A stretch of 64,000 nucleotides of DNA. Origin: Amycolatopsis palatopharyngis (GTDB lineage Bacteria; Actinomycetota; Actinomycetes; Mycobacteriales; Pseudonocardiaceae). Below the pieces are notes generated by a model, which was given only the letters and a program-made list of their open reading frames with translations, ran no database searches and was not told the origin of the DNA. The position numbers and the translations under genes were made by a program. Shown here piece after piece: positions 35,235-44,329 of the stretch. Location: contig NZ_PQHZ01000020.1 of NCBI RefSeq assembly GCF_003385185.1, positions 1 through 64,000 on the forward strand, written 5' to 3'. The first letter of the stretch is position 1. Each line of letters starts with the position of its first letter.

Positions 35235-35283
35235 CGAACTAAAACCATACCATTAGACATCGATCTGGCATGGTTTTAGTTCG
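35235..35283. repeat. 14-bp perfect inverted repeat upstream of the TIR locus
   Basis: CGAACTAAAACCAT (35235-35248) is followed by its exact reverse complement ATGGTTTTAGTTCG (35270-35283), with a 21-nt spacer. It is AT-rich, unlike its surroundings. It may be an operator, a terminal inverted repeat, or a hairpin. It lies 16 nt upstream of the small ORF ribosome start on the minus strand. Confidence 0.6.
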
Positions 35284-35937
35284 GCACTCGCAGCTAAAAG
35301 ATCGACTGAAGTGACTACCCCCGCTGCAGCCAAGTGTGCCGAGCAAGAGTCTTGAGCACGACAGAGCGAACGGAGACATAGAGGAGCCAGAACGGCCGTT
35401 CACAACCGTCAGCATGACCTTGAATTCGCCAAAGCCGCAGGTAGAAGCCCCTGCAATCGAAAGCCGTTTCAAGATCACCGGGATCTAACCATCGGGCTTT
35501 TAATCTGTGGGAATGCCGTGTCAGCGATTGTCGCATAGTGTCGCCCAGGGTTGATTTGTGCAGGTCAAACGGCATTTTTCGTCGGCGTTAATGCCGGGCA
35601 GTGTTGCGGTGTATCGGGCGCTCTGTGAGCAACGGAGCCCAATCGGAGACCGGCGGCTCACGCAAGCACCGTGCCGTCTACGAGCTGTGACTCTCGACGG
35701 CGCGCCGATGATGGCGGACAACCGGTCGTTCAGCGGTGGTGACGGCACCTTTCGACGGGGCTCTCCCCGATGAAGGTTGTGCCCGTGCTCGGCGCGTAGA
35801 TGTCCACCGTGTTAGGTGGCGGCTGCTGTAGTCAAGGAATGTTGATTTTCGGCGTGTCGGGCCGGTGATGGGAGCGGAGCTTCGGTAAGAGAGGTCGTCC
35901 GCCAAAGACATCCTCGCCACCAGGAGCTCCGCTGAGC
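35284..35937. other. Gene-free stretch before the IS4-type transposase
   Basis: About 650 nt with no recognisable gene. It includes mosaic remnants, e.g. a minus-strand frame (about 35315-35575) with RLKARWLDPGDLETAFDCRG that matches nothing I know. The last 120 nt should contain the left end of the insertion sequence, but I cannot define its terminal inverted repeat because the right end is decayed. Confidence 0.35.
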
Positions 35938-37099
35938 GTGAATTCTGTCATCACTCGTGTCATCACTGTAGCGGCGGGCCGGTCCGCGCCCGGTCATCTT
36001 GGTGAGCTGACCCAGCACCTGCCGTTCGAGATGGTCGATGAAGCACTGGCCGCCACCGGCACCACACAGTCCCGGCTGCGGGACCTGCCGTCGCGGGTGG
36101 TGATCTACCTGCTGCTGGCCGCTTGTCTGTTTCCCGAGATCGGGTATCCGGGTGTGGCGCAAACTCACCGCAGGCCTCTGGACGCTATCCGGACCGCGAC
36201 ACCGACCGCGGGTGCGTTAGCGCAGGCCCGCCGCCGGATCGGGGTCGCGCCGCTGCGGTGGTTGTTCGACCTGCTGCGCGGCCTAGCAGCCATACCGCGG
36301 CAGCGCGGACCCTGGTGGCGCGGGCTGCTGGTGTGCGCGATCGACGGCACCACCATGACCGTGCCCGACAGCCCGGCGGTGCTGACCCGCTTCACCAAGC
36401 AGGCTGGCAATCACGGCGGCACCGGCTACCCTCAGCTGCGCCTGCTGGCGCTGGTGGCCTGCGGCACCCGCAACCTCATCGACGCGGTCTTCGGCCCCAC
36501 CACCACGGGTGAGACCACCTACGCTGCTGCGCAGTCTGCGGCCCAGGATGATCCTGCTGGCCGACCGAAACTTCGCCGCCAAAGACCTGATCGCCGACGT
36601 CGCCGCGACCGGGGCCGAGGTACTGGTGCGGCTGAAGAACGACCGCAAAATGCCGGTGCTGGCCCGCTACCGCGACGGCTCCTACCTGTCGACACTCGGC
36701 GCCGTGCGTGTGCGCGTCATCGAGGCCGAGATCACCATCCACGCCACCGCCGGCCACCACACCGGAACCTACCGGCTGGCCACCACCCTGCTGGACCACC
36801 ACCGCTACCCGGCCGCCGAACTGATCCAGCTGTATCACCAGCGCTGGGAGATCGAGACCGCCTACCTAGAGCTGAAGTCGTCCATCCTGGACGGCCGCGT
36901 GCTGCGCGCTCGCACCCCCGGCGGAATCGAGCAGGAGGTCTATGCCCTGCTGGTGACCTACCAACCGCTGCGCATCGCCATGGCCGACGCCACCATCACC
37001 CAACTCGAGGTAGACCCCGACCGCGCCAGCTTCACCACCGCCCGGCACGCCGCCCCGCGACCTGGTGATCCAGGCTGCCGACGTCATCGCCGATGGTAC
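35938..37099 (+). pseudogene. IS4-family transposase, frameshifted
   Basis: Two overlapping frames make one DDE transposase. The first (from 35938) has LTQHLPFEMVDEALAATGT and the first Asp in VCAIDGTTMTVPDS. The second (from about 36520) has the second Asp in ILLADRNFAAKDLI and the catalytic Glu in YHQRWEIETAYLELK, the IS4 Y-R-E-K signature. A further shift near 37050 moves the last segment (DLVIQAADVIADGT) to another frame. The element is therefore inactive. It separates the defence island from the catabolic cluster. Confidence 0.82.
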
Positions 37100-37146
37100 T
37101 AGTCAGTGCCAAACCATTCACCTTCGGCGCACCCCTGAGTAGGACC

Positions 37147-38166
37147 TCACGGCTCGCCACGCCCGGCACCGGCCAGGTCAAGGGCGATGTCAATGATCAT
37201 GTCCTCCTGCCCGCCGACCATACTGCGACGACCGACCTCCACGAGAATTGTTCGGGTATCCAGGCCGTATCGAGTGGCCGCCGCCTCGGCGTGGCGCAGA
37301 AAACTCGAGTAGACGCCCGCGTAGCCCAGGCTGAGGGTTTCCCGGTCCACGCGGACCTCGCGATCCTGCAACGGCCGAACGAGGTCATCAGCGGCGTCCA
37401 TCAGCGGGAACAACTCGCACCCGTGCTCGAAGCCCATCAGATCGGCGACAGCGATGAAGGCTTCGAGCGGGCAGTTTCCGGCTCCAGCCCCCTGGCCGGC
37501 AAGTGAGGCATCGACGCGAGTGGCGCCGTTCTCCACCGCAACGACGCTGTTGGCGACGCCCAGGGCGAGGTTGTGGTGGGCGTGGATTCCCAGTTCCGTA
37601 GCGGAGTCCAAGCCGTCACGGTAGGCGCGGAAGCGTTCGCGCACATCGTCCATCGTCAGCCGCCCACCCGAATCGGTGACATAGACGCAGCAGGCTCCGT
37701 AGGACTCCATGAGCTTGGCCTGGCGAACCAACTCTGCGGGCTCGGCCATGTGGGACATCATCAGGAATCCCGAGACGTCCATACCCATTTCACGAGCGGC
37801 GCTGATGTGCTGAGCGGAGATGTCGGCTTCGGTGCAGTGGGTGGCGACCCGTACCGAGCGGACGCCCAGGGCATACGCCTGCCGAAGGTCGTGCAGCGTG
37901 CCAATCCCGGGCAGCAGCAACGTGGTCGGCACTGCTCGGCGGGCGGCGTCGCACACCGCCTCGATCCAGTCCCAGTCGGTGTGGGCGCCGACGCCATAAT
38001 TGATGCTGGAACCGGAAAGTCCGTCGCCATGGGCGATCTCGATGGCCGCGACCCCGGCAGCGTCTAGAGCCGACGCAATCGCCCTGGCCTGCTCGACGGA
38101 GTAGCGGTGCCGGACGGCGTGCATCCCGTCCCGCAGGGTCACATCCTGGATGTACAACCGGTTCAT
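37147..38166 (-). CDS. mhpE: 4-hydroxy-2-oxovalerate aldolase
   Basis: Cleaves 4-hydroxy-2-oxovalerate (or a homologue) to pyruvate and an aldehyde, the last carbon-carbon cut of the meta pathway. The 339-residue protein has the HMGL-like barrel with [10 protein letters not shown] (residues 8-17), metal-binding [14 protein letters not shown] (about 195-208) and the C-terminal communication domain. Its ATG overlaps the stop of the acylating aldehyde dehydrogenase (ATGA). The two proteins form a complex that channels the aldehyde, as known for BphI-BphJ and HsaF-HsaG. Confidence 0.95.
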   Translation of the reverse strand: MNRLYIQDVTLRDGMHAVRHRYSVEQARAIASALDAAGVAAIEIAHGDGLSGSSINYGVGAHTDWDWIEAVCDAARRAVPTTLLLPGIGTLHDLRQAYALGVRSVRVATHCTEADISAQHISAAREMGMDVSGFLMMSHMAEPAELVRQAKLMESYGACCVYVTDSGGRLTMDDVRERFRAYRDGLDSATELGIHAHHNLALGVANSVVAVENGATRVDASLAGQGAGAGNCPLEAFIAVADLMGFEHGCELFPLMDAADDLVRPLQDREVRVDRETLSLGYAGVYSSFLRHAEAAATRYGLDTRTILVEVGRRSMVGGQEDMIIDIALDLAGAGRGEP

Positions 38167-39104
38167 CGGGCACTCCCTTCACCCGAGCGACGTGCGGCGA
38201 TACGTTCGGCGGTGCCCAGCGCCGCAGAGGTCATGATGTCGAGGTTCCCGGCGTATGCGGGCAAATAGTGCGCGGCGCCTTCGACCTCCAGGAAGACCGA
38301 CACCCTCACCGGAGCCGCGCCGCTTGGCAGCAGCGCGCGCAGTGGATCATCCACGGCGACCGCGTCGAACTGCACCTTCTGCTTGAGCCGGTAGCCGGGT
38401 ACATAGGCCTGCACCCTGCCGACCATCGTCTCGACCGACGCCGTGATCGCCTCGGTATCATCGTCCGAGACCAGACAGTACACAGTGTCGCGCATGATCA
38501 GCGGCGGCTCCGCGGGATTCAGCACAATGATCGCTTTGCCTCGCTCCGCGCCGCCCACCTGTTCGATCGCCGCGGTAGTGGTCTCGGTGAACTCGTCGAT
38601 GTTCGCTCGCGTGCCGGGCCCGGCGGACCGTGACGAGATCGAGGCAACGATCTCCGCGTAATGCACCGGCGTGACCGCGGCGACCGCCGCGACGATCGGG
38701 ATCGTCGCTTGGCCGCCGCAGGTCACCATGTTCACGTTCGGGGCGTCGAGGTGAGCCTCCAGGTTGACCGGCGGCACAACGTAGGGACCTACGGCAGCCG
38801 GTGTGAGGTCGATGACCGTCCGGCCCAGCGCGCGCAGGACTTCATCGTGGTACTGGTGCGCCCCGGCGGAGGTCGCGTCGAAGACGTAGCGGACGTCGGT
38901 GAACTCGTCCAACCGCACGAGCCCGTCGACGCCTTCGTGTGTCGTCGCGAGCTTCAGCCGACGAGCGCGGGCGAGGCCGTCGGAATCCGGATCGATGCCG
39001 GCCATCGCGGCAATCTCGAGGGTTTCGGACAGCCGCAGTACCTTGATCATCAGGTCTGTGCCGATGTTGCCCGACCCGATGACGGCAACTTTCGCCTTGC
39101 TCAC
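38163..39104 (-). CDS. mhpF: Acetaldehyde dehydrogenase (acylating)
   Basis: Converts acetaldehyde (or propionaldehyde) with CoA and NAD to the acyl-CoA. The 313-residue protein has the NAD motif [10 protein letters not shown] (8-17) and the catalytic Cys129 in [14 protein letters not shown] start it at GTG 39104, with GGAGAA upstream; the open frame extends about 240 codons further but that part is antiphase to the hydratase gene. It overlaps the hydratase stop (GTGA) and the aldolase start, so the three genes are one translational unit. Confidence 0.95.
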   Translation of the reverse strand: MSKAKVAVIGSGNIGTDLMIKVLRLSETLEIAAMAGIDPDSDGLARARRLKLATTHEGVDGLVRLDEFTDVRYVFDATSAGAHQYHDEVLRALGRTVIDLTPAAVGPYVVPPVNLEAHLDAPNVNMVTCGGQATIPIVAAVAAVTPVHYAEIVASISSRSAGPGTRANIDEFTETTTAAIEQVGGAERGKAIIVLNPAEPPLIMRDTVYCLVSDDDTEAITASVETMVGRVQAYVPGYRLKQKVQFDAVAVDDPLRALLPSGAAPVRVSVFLEVEGAAHYLPAYAGNLDIMTSAALGTAERIAARRSGEGSAR

Positions 39105-39928
39105 AGGGATTCTCCTTCGGCGGCGAAGACGACCCGTACCGAACCGAGTCCGGAGAGTTCGGCGTGAAAGACGTCGCCCGGCGCGGCGGCGACCATCGGC
39201 CCGAGCGCGCCCGTCAGCACCACGTCCCCCGCCCGCAGCGGGTCTCCTCGGCGGGCCAGCGTGGACGCCAGCCAGAGCGCGGCGTTGAGGGGGCTGCCGA
39301 GGCAGTCTGCACCGCTGCCCTCCGACACCACAGTGCCGTGACGAGACAACGTCATGCGCACCGACCGCAGGTCTACGCGGTCGAGCGTCACCCTGGTGCC
39401 GCCCAGCACGAACAGGCCGGACGAGGCGTTGTCCGCAACAGTGTCGACGATGGAGATATCCCAGGCGGCGATCCGACTGTCCACGATTTCCAGCGCGGCA
39501 ACGGCGAACCCGGTGGCACGTACGAGTTCTGCCACGGTACAGCTGGGGTTCGGCAGGTCGTCGGTCAGGACGAGCGCAACCTCGGCCTCGACCTTCGGCT
39601 GCAGCAGCCGCTGGACGGGCACGAGCCCGCCGTCGGCCACGGCCATGTCGGTGAACAGCGCCCCAAAGTCGGGCTGCGCGACACCGAGCTGGCGCTGGAC
39701 GGTGGGCGATGTCAAGCCGATCTTGCGGCCGGCCAAGCGTCGCCCCTCGGCCACGGCACGCTCGGTGTTCAGCCGTTGCACCGAGTAGGCGGCTTCGACG
39801 TCGCCGAAACTGAAAAAGTCGCGGACCGGCAGACACGGATTGCCGGTATCGATGGCGCCCTGCAGTAGATCCGCAGCTTCACGGACGGCGGCGCTCACGG
39901 CAGCCGCCTGGATGGGACGGGAGGACAT
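39101..39928 (-). CDS. mhpD: 2-keto-4-pentenoate hydratase
   Basis: Adds water to 2-hydroxypenta-2,4-dienoate to give 4-hydroxy-2-oxovalerate. The 275-residue protein has [18 protein letters not shown] (about 67-84), the metal-binding pattern [10 protein letters not shown] (about 111-120), ALEIVDSRI and [15 protein letters not shown], all typical of the MhpD/HsaE family. ATG 39928 has AGGAGG nine bases upstream, so I prefer it to the earlier ATG at 39952. It lies 16 nt downstream of the flavin reductase. Confidence 0.94.
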   Translation of the reverse strand: MSSRPIQAAAVSAAVREAADLLQGAIDTGNPCLPVRDFFSFGDVEAAYSVQRLNTERAVAEGRRLAGRKIGLTSPTVQRQLGVAQPDFGALFTDMAVADGGLVPVQRLLQPKVEAEVALVLTDDLPNPSCTVAELVRATGFAVAALEIVDSRIAAWDISIVDTVADNASSGLFVLGGTRVTLDRVDLRSVRMTLSRHGTVVSEGSGADCLGSPLNAALWLASTLARRGDPLRAGDVVLTGALGPMVAAAPGDVFHAELSGLGSVRVVFAAEGESL

Positions 39929-39944
39929 GGGATACCTCCTGAAT

Positions 39945-40508
39945 TCAGGCACCTGAAGGGGGACAGAACGGGGTCAAGCAGAAGCCGGACCAGGCGTCGG
40001 AGTACTCCGAGTCCGCCGCCGGGCTGAGCAGGTGGCGATAGCGTCCGGCGTAAAACACCAGCGGCTCTCCAACGCCGTCGGCGAGGTGGCGCACCTCGCC
40101 GACAAACAACGTGTGGTCGCCCACGGGGCGCGCTTCGACGATCTCCGCGCCCACCTGTGCCAACGCTCCCGGCACGAGGGGGACGTCGGCGTGGTCTTCG
40201 AACCGTGGTGCCAGGTCCGGGTCGGGCCTGCCGCTGAAGTGCTTGCTGACGGACTCCTGGTCCGCTGCGAGGACGCTGACGCCGTACACGCCGCTGGCCA
40301 GGAGGAGGTCGTGCATCTTCGCACGTTTGGCGATGGATACCACGACGAGGGCGGGCTCGAGGGACACTGACATGAACCCGTTCGCGGTCATGCAGTGCGG
40401 TCCCGCCGGGGTCGGCGTGCTGATGATTGTGATGCCGGTAGCGAACCGACCCATGGCGTCGCGGAACCGCCGAGGGTCAACGCTCGCCGCCGGCGCGGCG
40501 GTATCCAT
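39945..40508 (-). CDS. hpaC: Flavin reductase (HpaC/HsaB-like)
   Basis: Supplies reduced FAD or FMN to a two-component monooxygenase, most likely the HpaB-type enzyme at 48138. The 187-residue protein matches the DIM6/NTAB flavin reductase family: RDAMGRFATGITIISTPT, MTANGFMSVSLEPALVVVSI, and FVGEVRHLADG with FYAGRYRHL near the end. ATG 40508 has TTAGGAGG upstream. It is the first gene of the operon reductase-hydratase-dehydrogenase-aldolase and has a palindromic operator copy 11 nt upstream of its start. Confidence 0.88.
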   Translation of the reverse strand: MDTAAPAASVDPRRFRDAMGRFATGITIISTPTPAGPHCMTANGFMSVSLEPALVVVSIAKRAKMHDLLLASGVYGVSVLAADQESVSKHFSGRPDPDLAPRFEDHADVPLVPGALAQVGAEIVEARPVGDHTLFVGEVRHLADGVGEPLVFYAGRYRHLLSPAADSEYSDAWSGFCLTPFCPPSGA

Positions 40509-40519
40509 AAGACCTCCTA

Positions 40520-40535
40520 AAGATTCTAGCATCTT
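40520..40535. promoter_or_regulatory. Palindromic operator copy 1
   Basis: AAGATTCTAGCATCTT is a near-perfect palindrome of the form AAGAT-N-CTAG-N-ATCTT. It lies just upstream of the flavin reductase operon. Four other copies stand in intergenic regions of the same cluster (45811, 46446, 47231, 54123). Probable site for the GntR-type regulator encoded at 46514. Confidence 0.65.
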
Positions 40536-40569
40536 AGTCAGGTAAAAAAAAATATGTGATCATGATGCT

Positions 40570-42360
40570 TCAACTCGCGGCCGCACCAGAGGTCGCCAGC
40601 AACAGGTCCAGAAGCACCCCCTCCACGTTCGCGCTCACGACGGCGTCCACGAGACCGGCGAACTCGTCGAGCGAGGCGTCCGGGTCGACGACGATGACCC
40701 GGCCGGCGGCCTTGACCGCCTTGAGCGTGCCGAGGTCGTGCCGCCCGAGCCCGAGGTAGACCGCAGGCGCGATGCTGCGGGCCAGTGGCCCTATCTCGAG
40801 CTGCGGGGGCGCCTCCTCCGCAGCCACCGCGGCCGACGTCGCGACGAGCGCGATGCCCCGAGTCGCGGCGACGCGCTCGGCGACGCGCCGGGCGCCGGTG
40901 CCGAGACCAGGCCCGAGGCCGATGACCAACCGGGCCGCGGCGAGCCTCGGGCCGTCCGGAACTTCGACCCGGCGCTCCACCGCGGTGCACAAATCGTCGC
41001 CGGTCGCGGTGACGTCGGCGAACTCGACGTCCGGTTCTCCCTGGTCGCGAACGGCTCGCGTCGTGAAGGAACCGGGCCGCAGCGTGCCCAACGACGGTGT
41101 GGAGTGCGCGATCACCGGCGCGATCACGTCCGCCGATAGCGCCGGTTTGAGCCACAACAGGTCCGGCTCGTCGGTGTCCGCGTCGCGGACTTCCAGCGCG
41201 GTAAAGTCCCCCGTCAGGCCGAGGCCGAGTCGGGCGGCGACGCGCGGAGCGTAATCGCGGCCACGGGCGCTGAACGGGGCGATCACCGCGAACGGCGAAC
41301 GCGCGGCGATCGCCGTGCTCAGCGCGTCGGTGACCAGATTCGTGCGGTATTCCGCCGGTTCGCCGCAGCGCAGCACCAGTACCCGATCGGCCCCATGCGC
41401 GTAGAGTACGCGCGGGAGGTCGTGCGGCTGGTCGCACGGCAGTACCGCGACGACTGTGGCTCGCAGGTCGCAGGCGACCGAGCGGGCGCAGGCCAACGCT
41501 TCGAGACTCGCCGGGTGCAGGCCGCCACCGGGCAGCGGCTCGGCGACCGTCCAGATCTCGCGCGACGGCGTGGGCACGACGACTTCGGCCACAGGTGCGA
41601 CCGGCGCGAAAGCGGCCTCCAGCAGTTCTGCGGCGTCGAAGCCGACGCCGCCGTACTCCGCCGCCGAGCGCTCGCGGGCCTGGTGCCGGATCTCCGCGAC
41701 GAAGGTCGGCGAACCCCGGGTGCCGAAGTCCCGCGGTCCTCCCCCAAGTTCCTCGGCGGTCAGCGTTTCGACGGCCGACGGATCGGCCTCGGTCACCCAC
41801 GGCGGCTCGGCACCCCGCCCGACGGAGACCACCGCGGGCAACGCGACGGTCCAGGCTTCGCGGCCGACGTCGGTTTCGACGTCCGCGGAGAGGACGCCGT
41901 CGCCGACCCGCAGGTTCGTCACCTGGGTCAGCTGCGGCAGGCCGACCAGCTCGGCGACCTGAGGTCCAACCTGCGCGGTGCCGCCGTCGAGCGTCCACCG
42001 ACCGGTAAGCACCAGGTCCGGGCCCTCCCGCGCTACGAGCCGAGCGAGCGCGCGGGCCGTAGCCAGGGTGTCGGCACCGGCGAAGCGCCGGTCGACCAGG
42101 TGCACGGCGCGGTCGGCACCCCGGCGCAGCGCGTCGAGTAGTGTCTCCGCGGCCGCGGGCGGCCCCATCGTCACGGCCACCACCTCCCAGCCGGTCTCCG
42201 CACGCACGGCCAGCGCCTGGGCCAGCGCGTGCAGGTCCGGCGGGTTGGTGACGGTCTGGTCGTCGTCCCGGCGGATCCGTTTCGTACGTTCGTCGAAGAC
42301 GCCCCGCCCAGGCACCGGGACCTGCTTGAGACAGACGAGGATGCGGCCCGGTGTGCTCAC
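40570..42360 (-). CDS. Fused electron transfer flavoprotein (beta-alpha)
   Basis: ETF passes electrons between flavin enzymes and other carriers. The 596-residue protein has an EtfB-like half (1-260: [43 protein letters not shown]) and an EtfA-like half (from about 270) with [20 protein letters not shown] and a C-terminal FAD-binding part ([35 protein letters not shown]). Fusion in the order beta-alpha in one chain is uncommon. GTG 42360 overlaps the rubredoxin stop (GTGA), so the two are translationally coupled. There is no acyl-CoA dehydrogenase nearby, which suggests that the oxygenase operon uses it. Confidence 0.85.
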   Translation of the reverse strand: MSTPGRILVCLKQVPVPGRGVFDERTKRIRRDDDQTVTNPPDLHALAQALAVRAETGWEVVAVTMGPPAAAETLLDALRRGADRAVHLVDRRFAGADTLATARALARLVAREGPDLVLTGRWTLDGGTAQVGPQVAELVGLPQLTQVTNLRVGDGVLSADVETDVGREAWTVALPAVVSVGRGAEPPWVTEADPSAVETLTAEELGGGPRDFGTRGSPTFVAEIRHQARERSAAEYGGVGFDAAELLEAAFAPVAPVAEVVVPTPSREIWTVAEPLPGGGLHPASLEALACARSVACDLRATVVAVLPCDQPHDLPRVLYAHGADRVLVLRCGEPAEYRTNLVTDALSTAIAARSPFAVIAPFSARGRDYAPRVAARLGLGLTGDFTALEVRDADTDEPDLLWLKPALSADVIAPVIAHSTPSLGTLRPGSFTTRAVRDQGEPDVEFADVTATGDDLCTAVERRVEVPDGPRLAAARLVIGLGPGLGTGARRVAERVAATRGIALVATSAAVAAEEAPPQLEIGPLARSIAPAVYLGLGRHDLGTLKAVKAAGRVIVVDPDASLDEFAGLVDAVVSANVEGVLLDLLLATSGAAAS

Positions 42361-42614
42361 CCCTGCGCTCCCGCGTATGCGTCGTCCTCGACGTCGTACT
42401 CTTCGCCCGGCGCAAGCATCCGGAACTCTTTCTTGCGCGCCCCGCACACCGGGCAGACCCAGTCGTCGGGGATGTCGCCGAACGGCGTGCCGGGCTCGAT
42501 CCCGCCTTCGGGGTCGCCGAGGCGGGGGTCGTACACGTCTTGGCAGACATCGCAGATCCACAGTGCGCTGGCCGGGTCGGCCTGGGTTTCTTCGGTAGCC
42601 ACCAGCGTCTTCAT
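42357..42614 (-). CDS. Rubredoxin
   Basis: A small iron carrier with one Fe bound by four Cys. The 85-residue protein has CDVCQDVYD (Cys21, Cys24) and VCPVCGARK (Cys54, Cys57), with the aromatic residues usual for the fold (Trp19, Trp52). It has short extensions at both ends. It is coupled to the ETF gene downstream and belongs to the Rieske oxygenase operon; a 2Fe-2S ferredoxin would be the usual partner there. Confidence 0.95.
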   Translation of the reverse strand: MKTLVATEETQADPASALWICDVCQDVYDPRLGDPEGGIEPGTPFGDIPDDWVCPVCGARKKEFRMLAPGEEYDVEDDAYAGAQG

Positions 42615-42698
42615 CGACGCCTCCTTTCGAGGGTGGAAGGGAGACGGCCCGGAACTCTGGACATCCGAGGCCGTCTCCCTGCTTTGCGCGGTGCCGGA

Positions 42699-43514
42699 TC
42701 AGGGCTCGAGCCCCGCCATGCGCGTCATCCCGCGCACGCCCAGCCCGCCGTCGCTGTGGATAATCGTGCCGGTGACCGCGGGCGCACGTTCCTTCGCGGC
42801 AAGGAACGCGTAGGCCCAGGAGTGATCGTCCGGCTGGGCGACGACGCCCAGCGGGTTGATCCCCTTGATCAGGCCCTCGATGTCCGGGACGTCCTTCAGC
42901 GATTGGCCTTCGTTCGCGAGCGCGGGGATGCCGCGCAGATCCGTGATCGTGCCGCCGGGCGCCACCCCGTTGACCCGCACGTGCGGCGAAAGTTCGTACG
43001 CCAACTCGGTCACCAGACCGCGGACGGCGAACTTCGACGACACGTAGAGCGGACCGCCGCCCCCGGGGTAGAACCCGGCGTTGGAAATGGTGAGGATGAC
43101 CTGGCCCCGGTTCTCGATCAGCTGGTCCAGCGCCGCCTTCACGGTCAGCAGGTTGCTCTTCACGTTGACGCCGAAGAGCTGGTCGAACGCCTCGTCGATC
43201 TTGTCCTTCGGTAGCTGCGGGATCTCGGTGAAGTAGTCGAACACCCCCACCGCGCACACGAGCGTGGTCAGCGAGCCGAACGCCTCTGTCACGTCCGCCA
43301 CGGCGCGTTCGTTGTCCCCCATCAATGTCGCGTCGCCCTGCGTCACAACCACAGCCTCACGTGGCAGTTTCTCCTGCAGATCCCGCGCTTTCTCAGGCGA
43401 GATCTCGAGGACTCCAACCTTGGCACCCTCCTGCACGTACAGATCGACCACGGCACGGCCGATACCCGATCCACCTCCGGTGACCAGTGCCACCTTTCCG
43501 TCTAGGAATCCCAC
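42699..43514 (-). CDS. cis-dihydrodiol dehydrogenase (SDR family)
   Basis: Predicted to oxidise the cis-dihydrodiol made by the Rieske oxygenase to a catechol, using NAD. The 271-residue protein has the cofactor motif TGGGSGIG (12-19), the catalytic Ser in ISNAGFYPGG, and Tyr-x3-Lys in LYVSSKFAV. It resembles BphB/HcaB enzymes in length and in the C-terminal GTIIHSDGGLGVRGM segment. GTG 43514 follows a weak AAAGGA. It lies 5 nt after the small protein gene and 84 nt upstream of rubredoxin. Confidence 0.86.
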   Translation of the reverse strand: MGFLDGKVALVTGGGSGIGRAVVDLYVQEGAKVGVLEISPEKARDLQEKLPREAVVVTQGDATLMGDNERAVADVTEAFGSLTTLVCAVGVFDYFTEIPQLPKDKIDEAFDQLFGVNVKSNLLTVKAALDQLIENRGQVILTISNAGFYPGGGGPLYVSSKFAVRGLVTELAYELSPHVRVNGVAPGGTITDLRGIPALANEGQSLKDVPDIEGLIKGINPLGVVAQPDDHSWAYAFLAAKERAPAVTGTIIHSDGGLGVRGMTRMAGLEP

Positions 43515-43519
43515 GTGAA

Positions 43520-43792
43520 TCAGTCCTTTCCGAGCAGAGCCGACAGCGGCCGCGCGTCGAGCTTCACGCCGGGGCCATAAGGAGTGTCGAGAAGCTTCGA
43601 ATACATTTCGGGTGTCTGCCAGGTGAGGCTTTCCAGCTGCAGCGGGTCGAGCAGGGTCTGGAACCCGAGCCTGGGGGAGCTGACGAGAAGGCGTTCGCGT
43701 TGGCCGGTACTGATGTAGCTGACCTGGATCACCGTGAATTCGTTGGCAATCTGGATGATCGGGTCCTGGCCTTCGTTACGGATAATGGTCAC
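43520..43792 (-). CDS. Small conserved protein of Rieske oxygenase operons
   Basis: The 90-residue protein (PIIQIANEFTVIQVSYIST, then LLVSSPRLGFQTLLDPLQLE, then LTWQTPEMYSKLLD) resembles short proteins that accompany actinobacterial ring-hydroxylating oxygenases. Such proteins are often annotated, without evidence, as dihydrodiol dehydrogenase. It has no NAD motif and no metal site. GTG 43792 has GGAGG upstream. Position directly after the oxygenase beta gene suggests an accessory or stabilising role. Confidence 0.6.
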   Translation of the reverse strand: MTIIRNEGQDPIIQIANEFTVIQVSYISTGQRERLLVSSPRLGFQTLLDPLQLESLTWQTPEMYSKLLDTPYGPGVKLDARPLSALLGKD

Positions 43793-43805
43793 CGAACTGC
43801 CTCCG

Positions 43806-44324
43806 TCACATGATCAAGGCGAGGTTGTGTGTCATGACGGTGGTCTGGTCGAGCACGACCACCCGCTTGACGAGGCGGTAGCCGCCGGCCACCCGACGGA
43901 GCACGTCGTGGCGCTCACCGGAGAGAATGTCGAACGTCGCGACGTCACCGCGGGTGCGGTAGAGCAGCAGGTTCGACTTGACGGCCACCTCGTCCTCCGC
44001 CTCGCCGGCGGCGACCCGGATGTTGGTCACGAAGTGTCGTGATCGCGACGGCGGGTCCTCCGCCCACGCGTACTCGGTCTCCAACCTCAGGACGCGCATT
44101 TCCATCGAGTCCCAGTCGTCGTCCATGAGAGTCATGCCCTCGACGATGTCCGTCTCGGCCTCACGCTCGCGCGTGACCCGCAGCGGCACGACGTACGACA
44201 GGTCCTCGGCCACCAGGTCGAGCCACTCCCGGTACTTGCCAGCGTCGAGCAGTTCGGCTTCGGTGAAGAGCCATTCGGTGGCTTCACGGACCATGATGTC
44301 GGTGATCTCGGTTGCAGTAGTCAT
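43806..44324 (-). CDS. Ring-hydroxylating dioxygenase beta subunit
   Basis: Structural subunit of the alpha3-beta3 oxygenase. The 172-residue protein has the SnoaL/NTF2-like cone fold typical of this family: EATEWLFTEAELLDAGKYRE, LVAEDLSYVVPLRVTRERE, RSRHFVTNIRV and SGERHDVLRRV. It follows the alpha gene by 5 nt on the minus strand. Confidence 0.93.
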   Translation of the reverse strand: MTTATEITDIMVREATEWLFTEAELLDAGKYREWLDLVAEDLSYVVPLRVTREREAETDIVEGMTLMDDDWDSMEMRVLRLETEYAWAEDPPSRSRHFVTNIRVAAGEAEDEVAVKSNLLLYRTRGDVATFDILSGERHDVLRRVAGGYRLVKRVVVLDQTTVMTHNLALIM

Positions 44325-44329
44325 AGGTG

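Noticed and set aside
39105-39836. Upstream extension of the acetaldehyde dehydrogenase frame
   Set aside because: It shadows the hydratase gene in another frame. GTG 39104 has a ribosome site and the family's normal start.
42361-43257. Upstream extension of the ETF frame, and the overlapping 670-codon frame from 42550
   Set aside because: Both are shadows of the SDR, rubredoxin and ETF genes; only the ETF from 42360 has family motifs.
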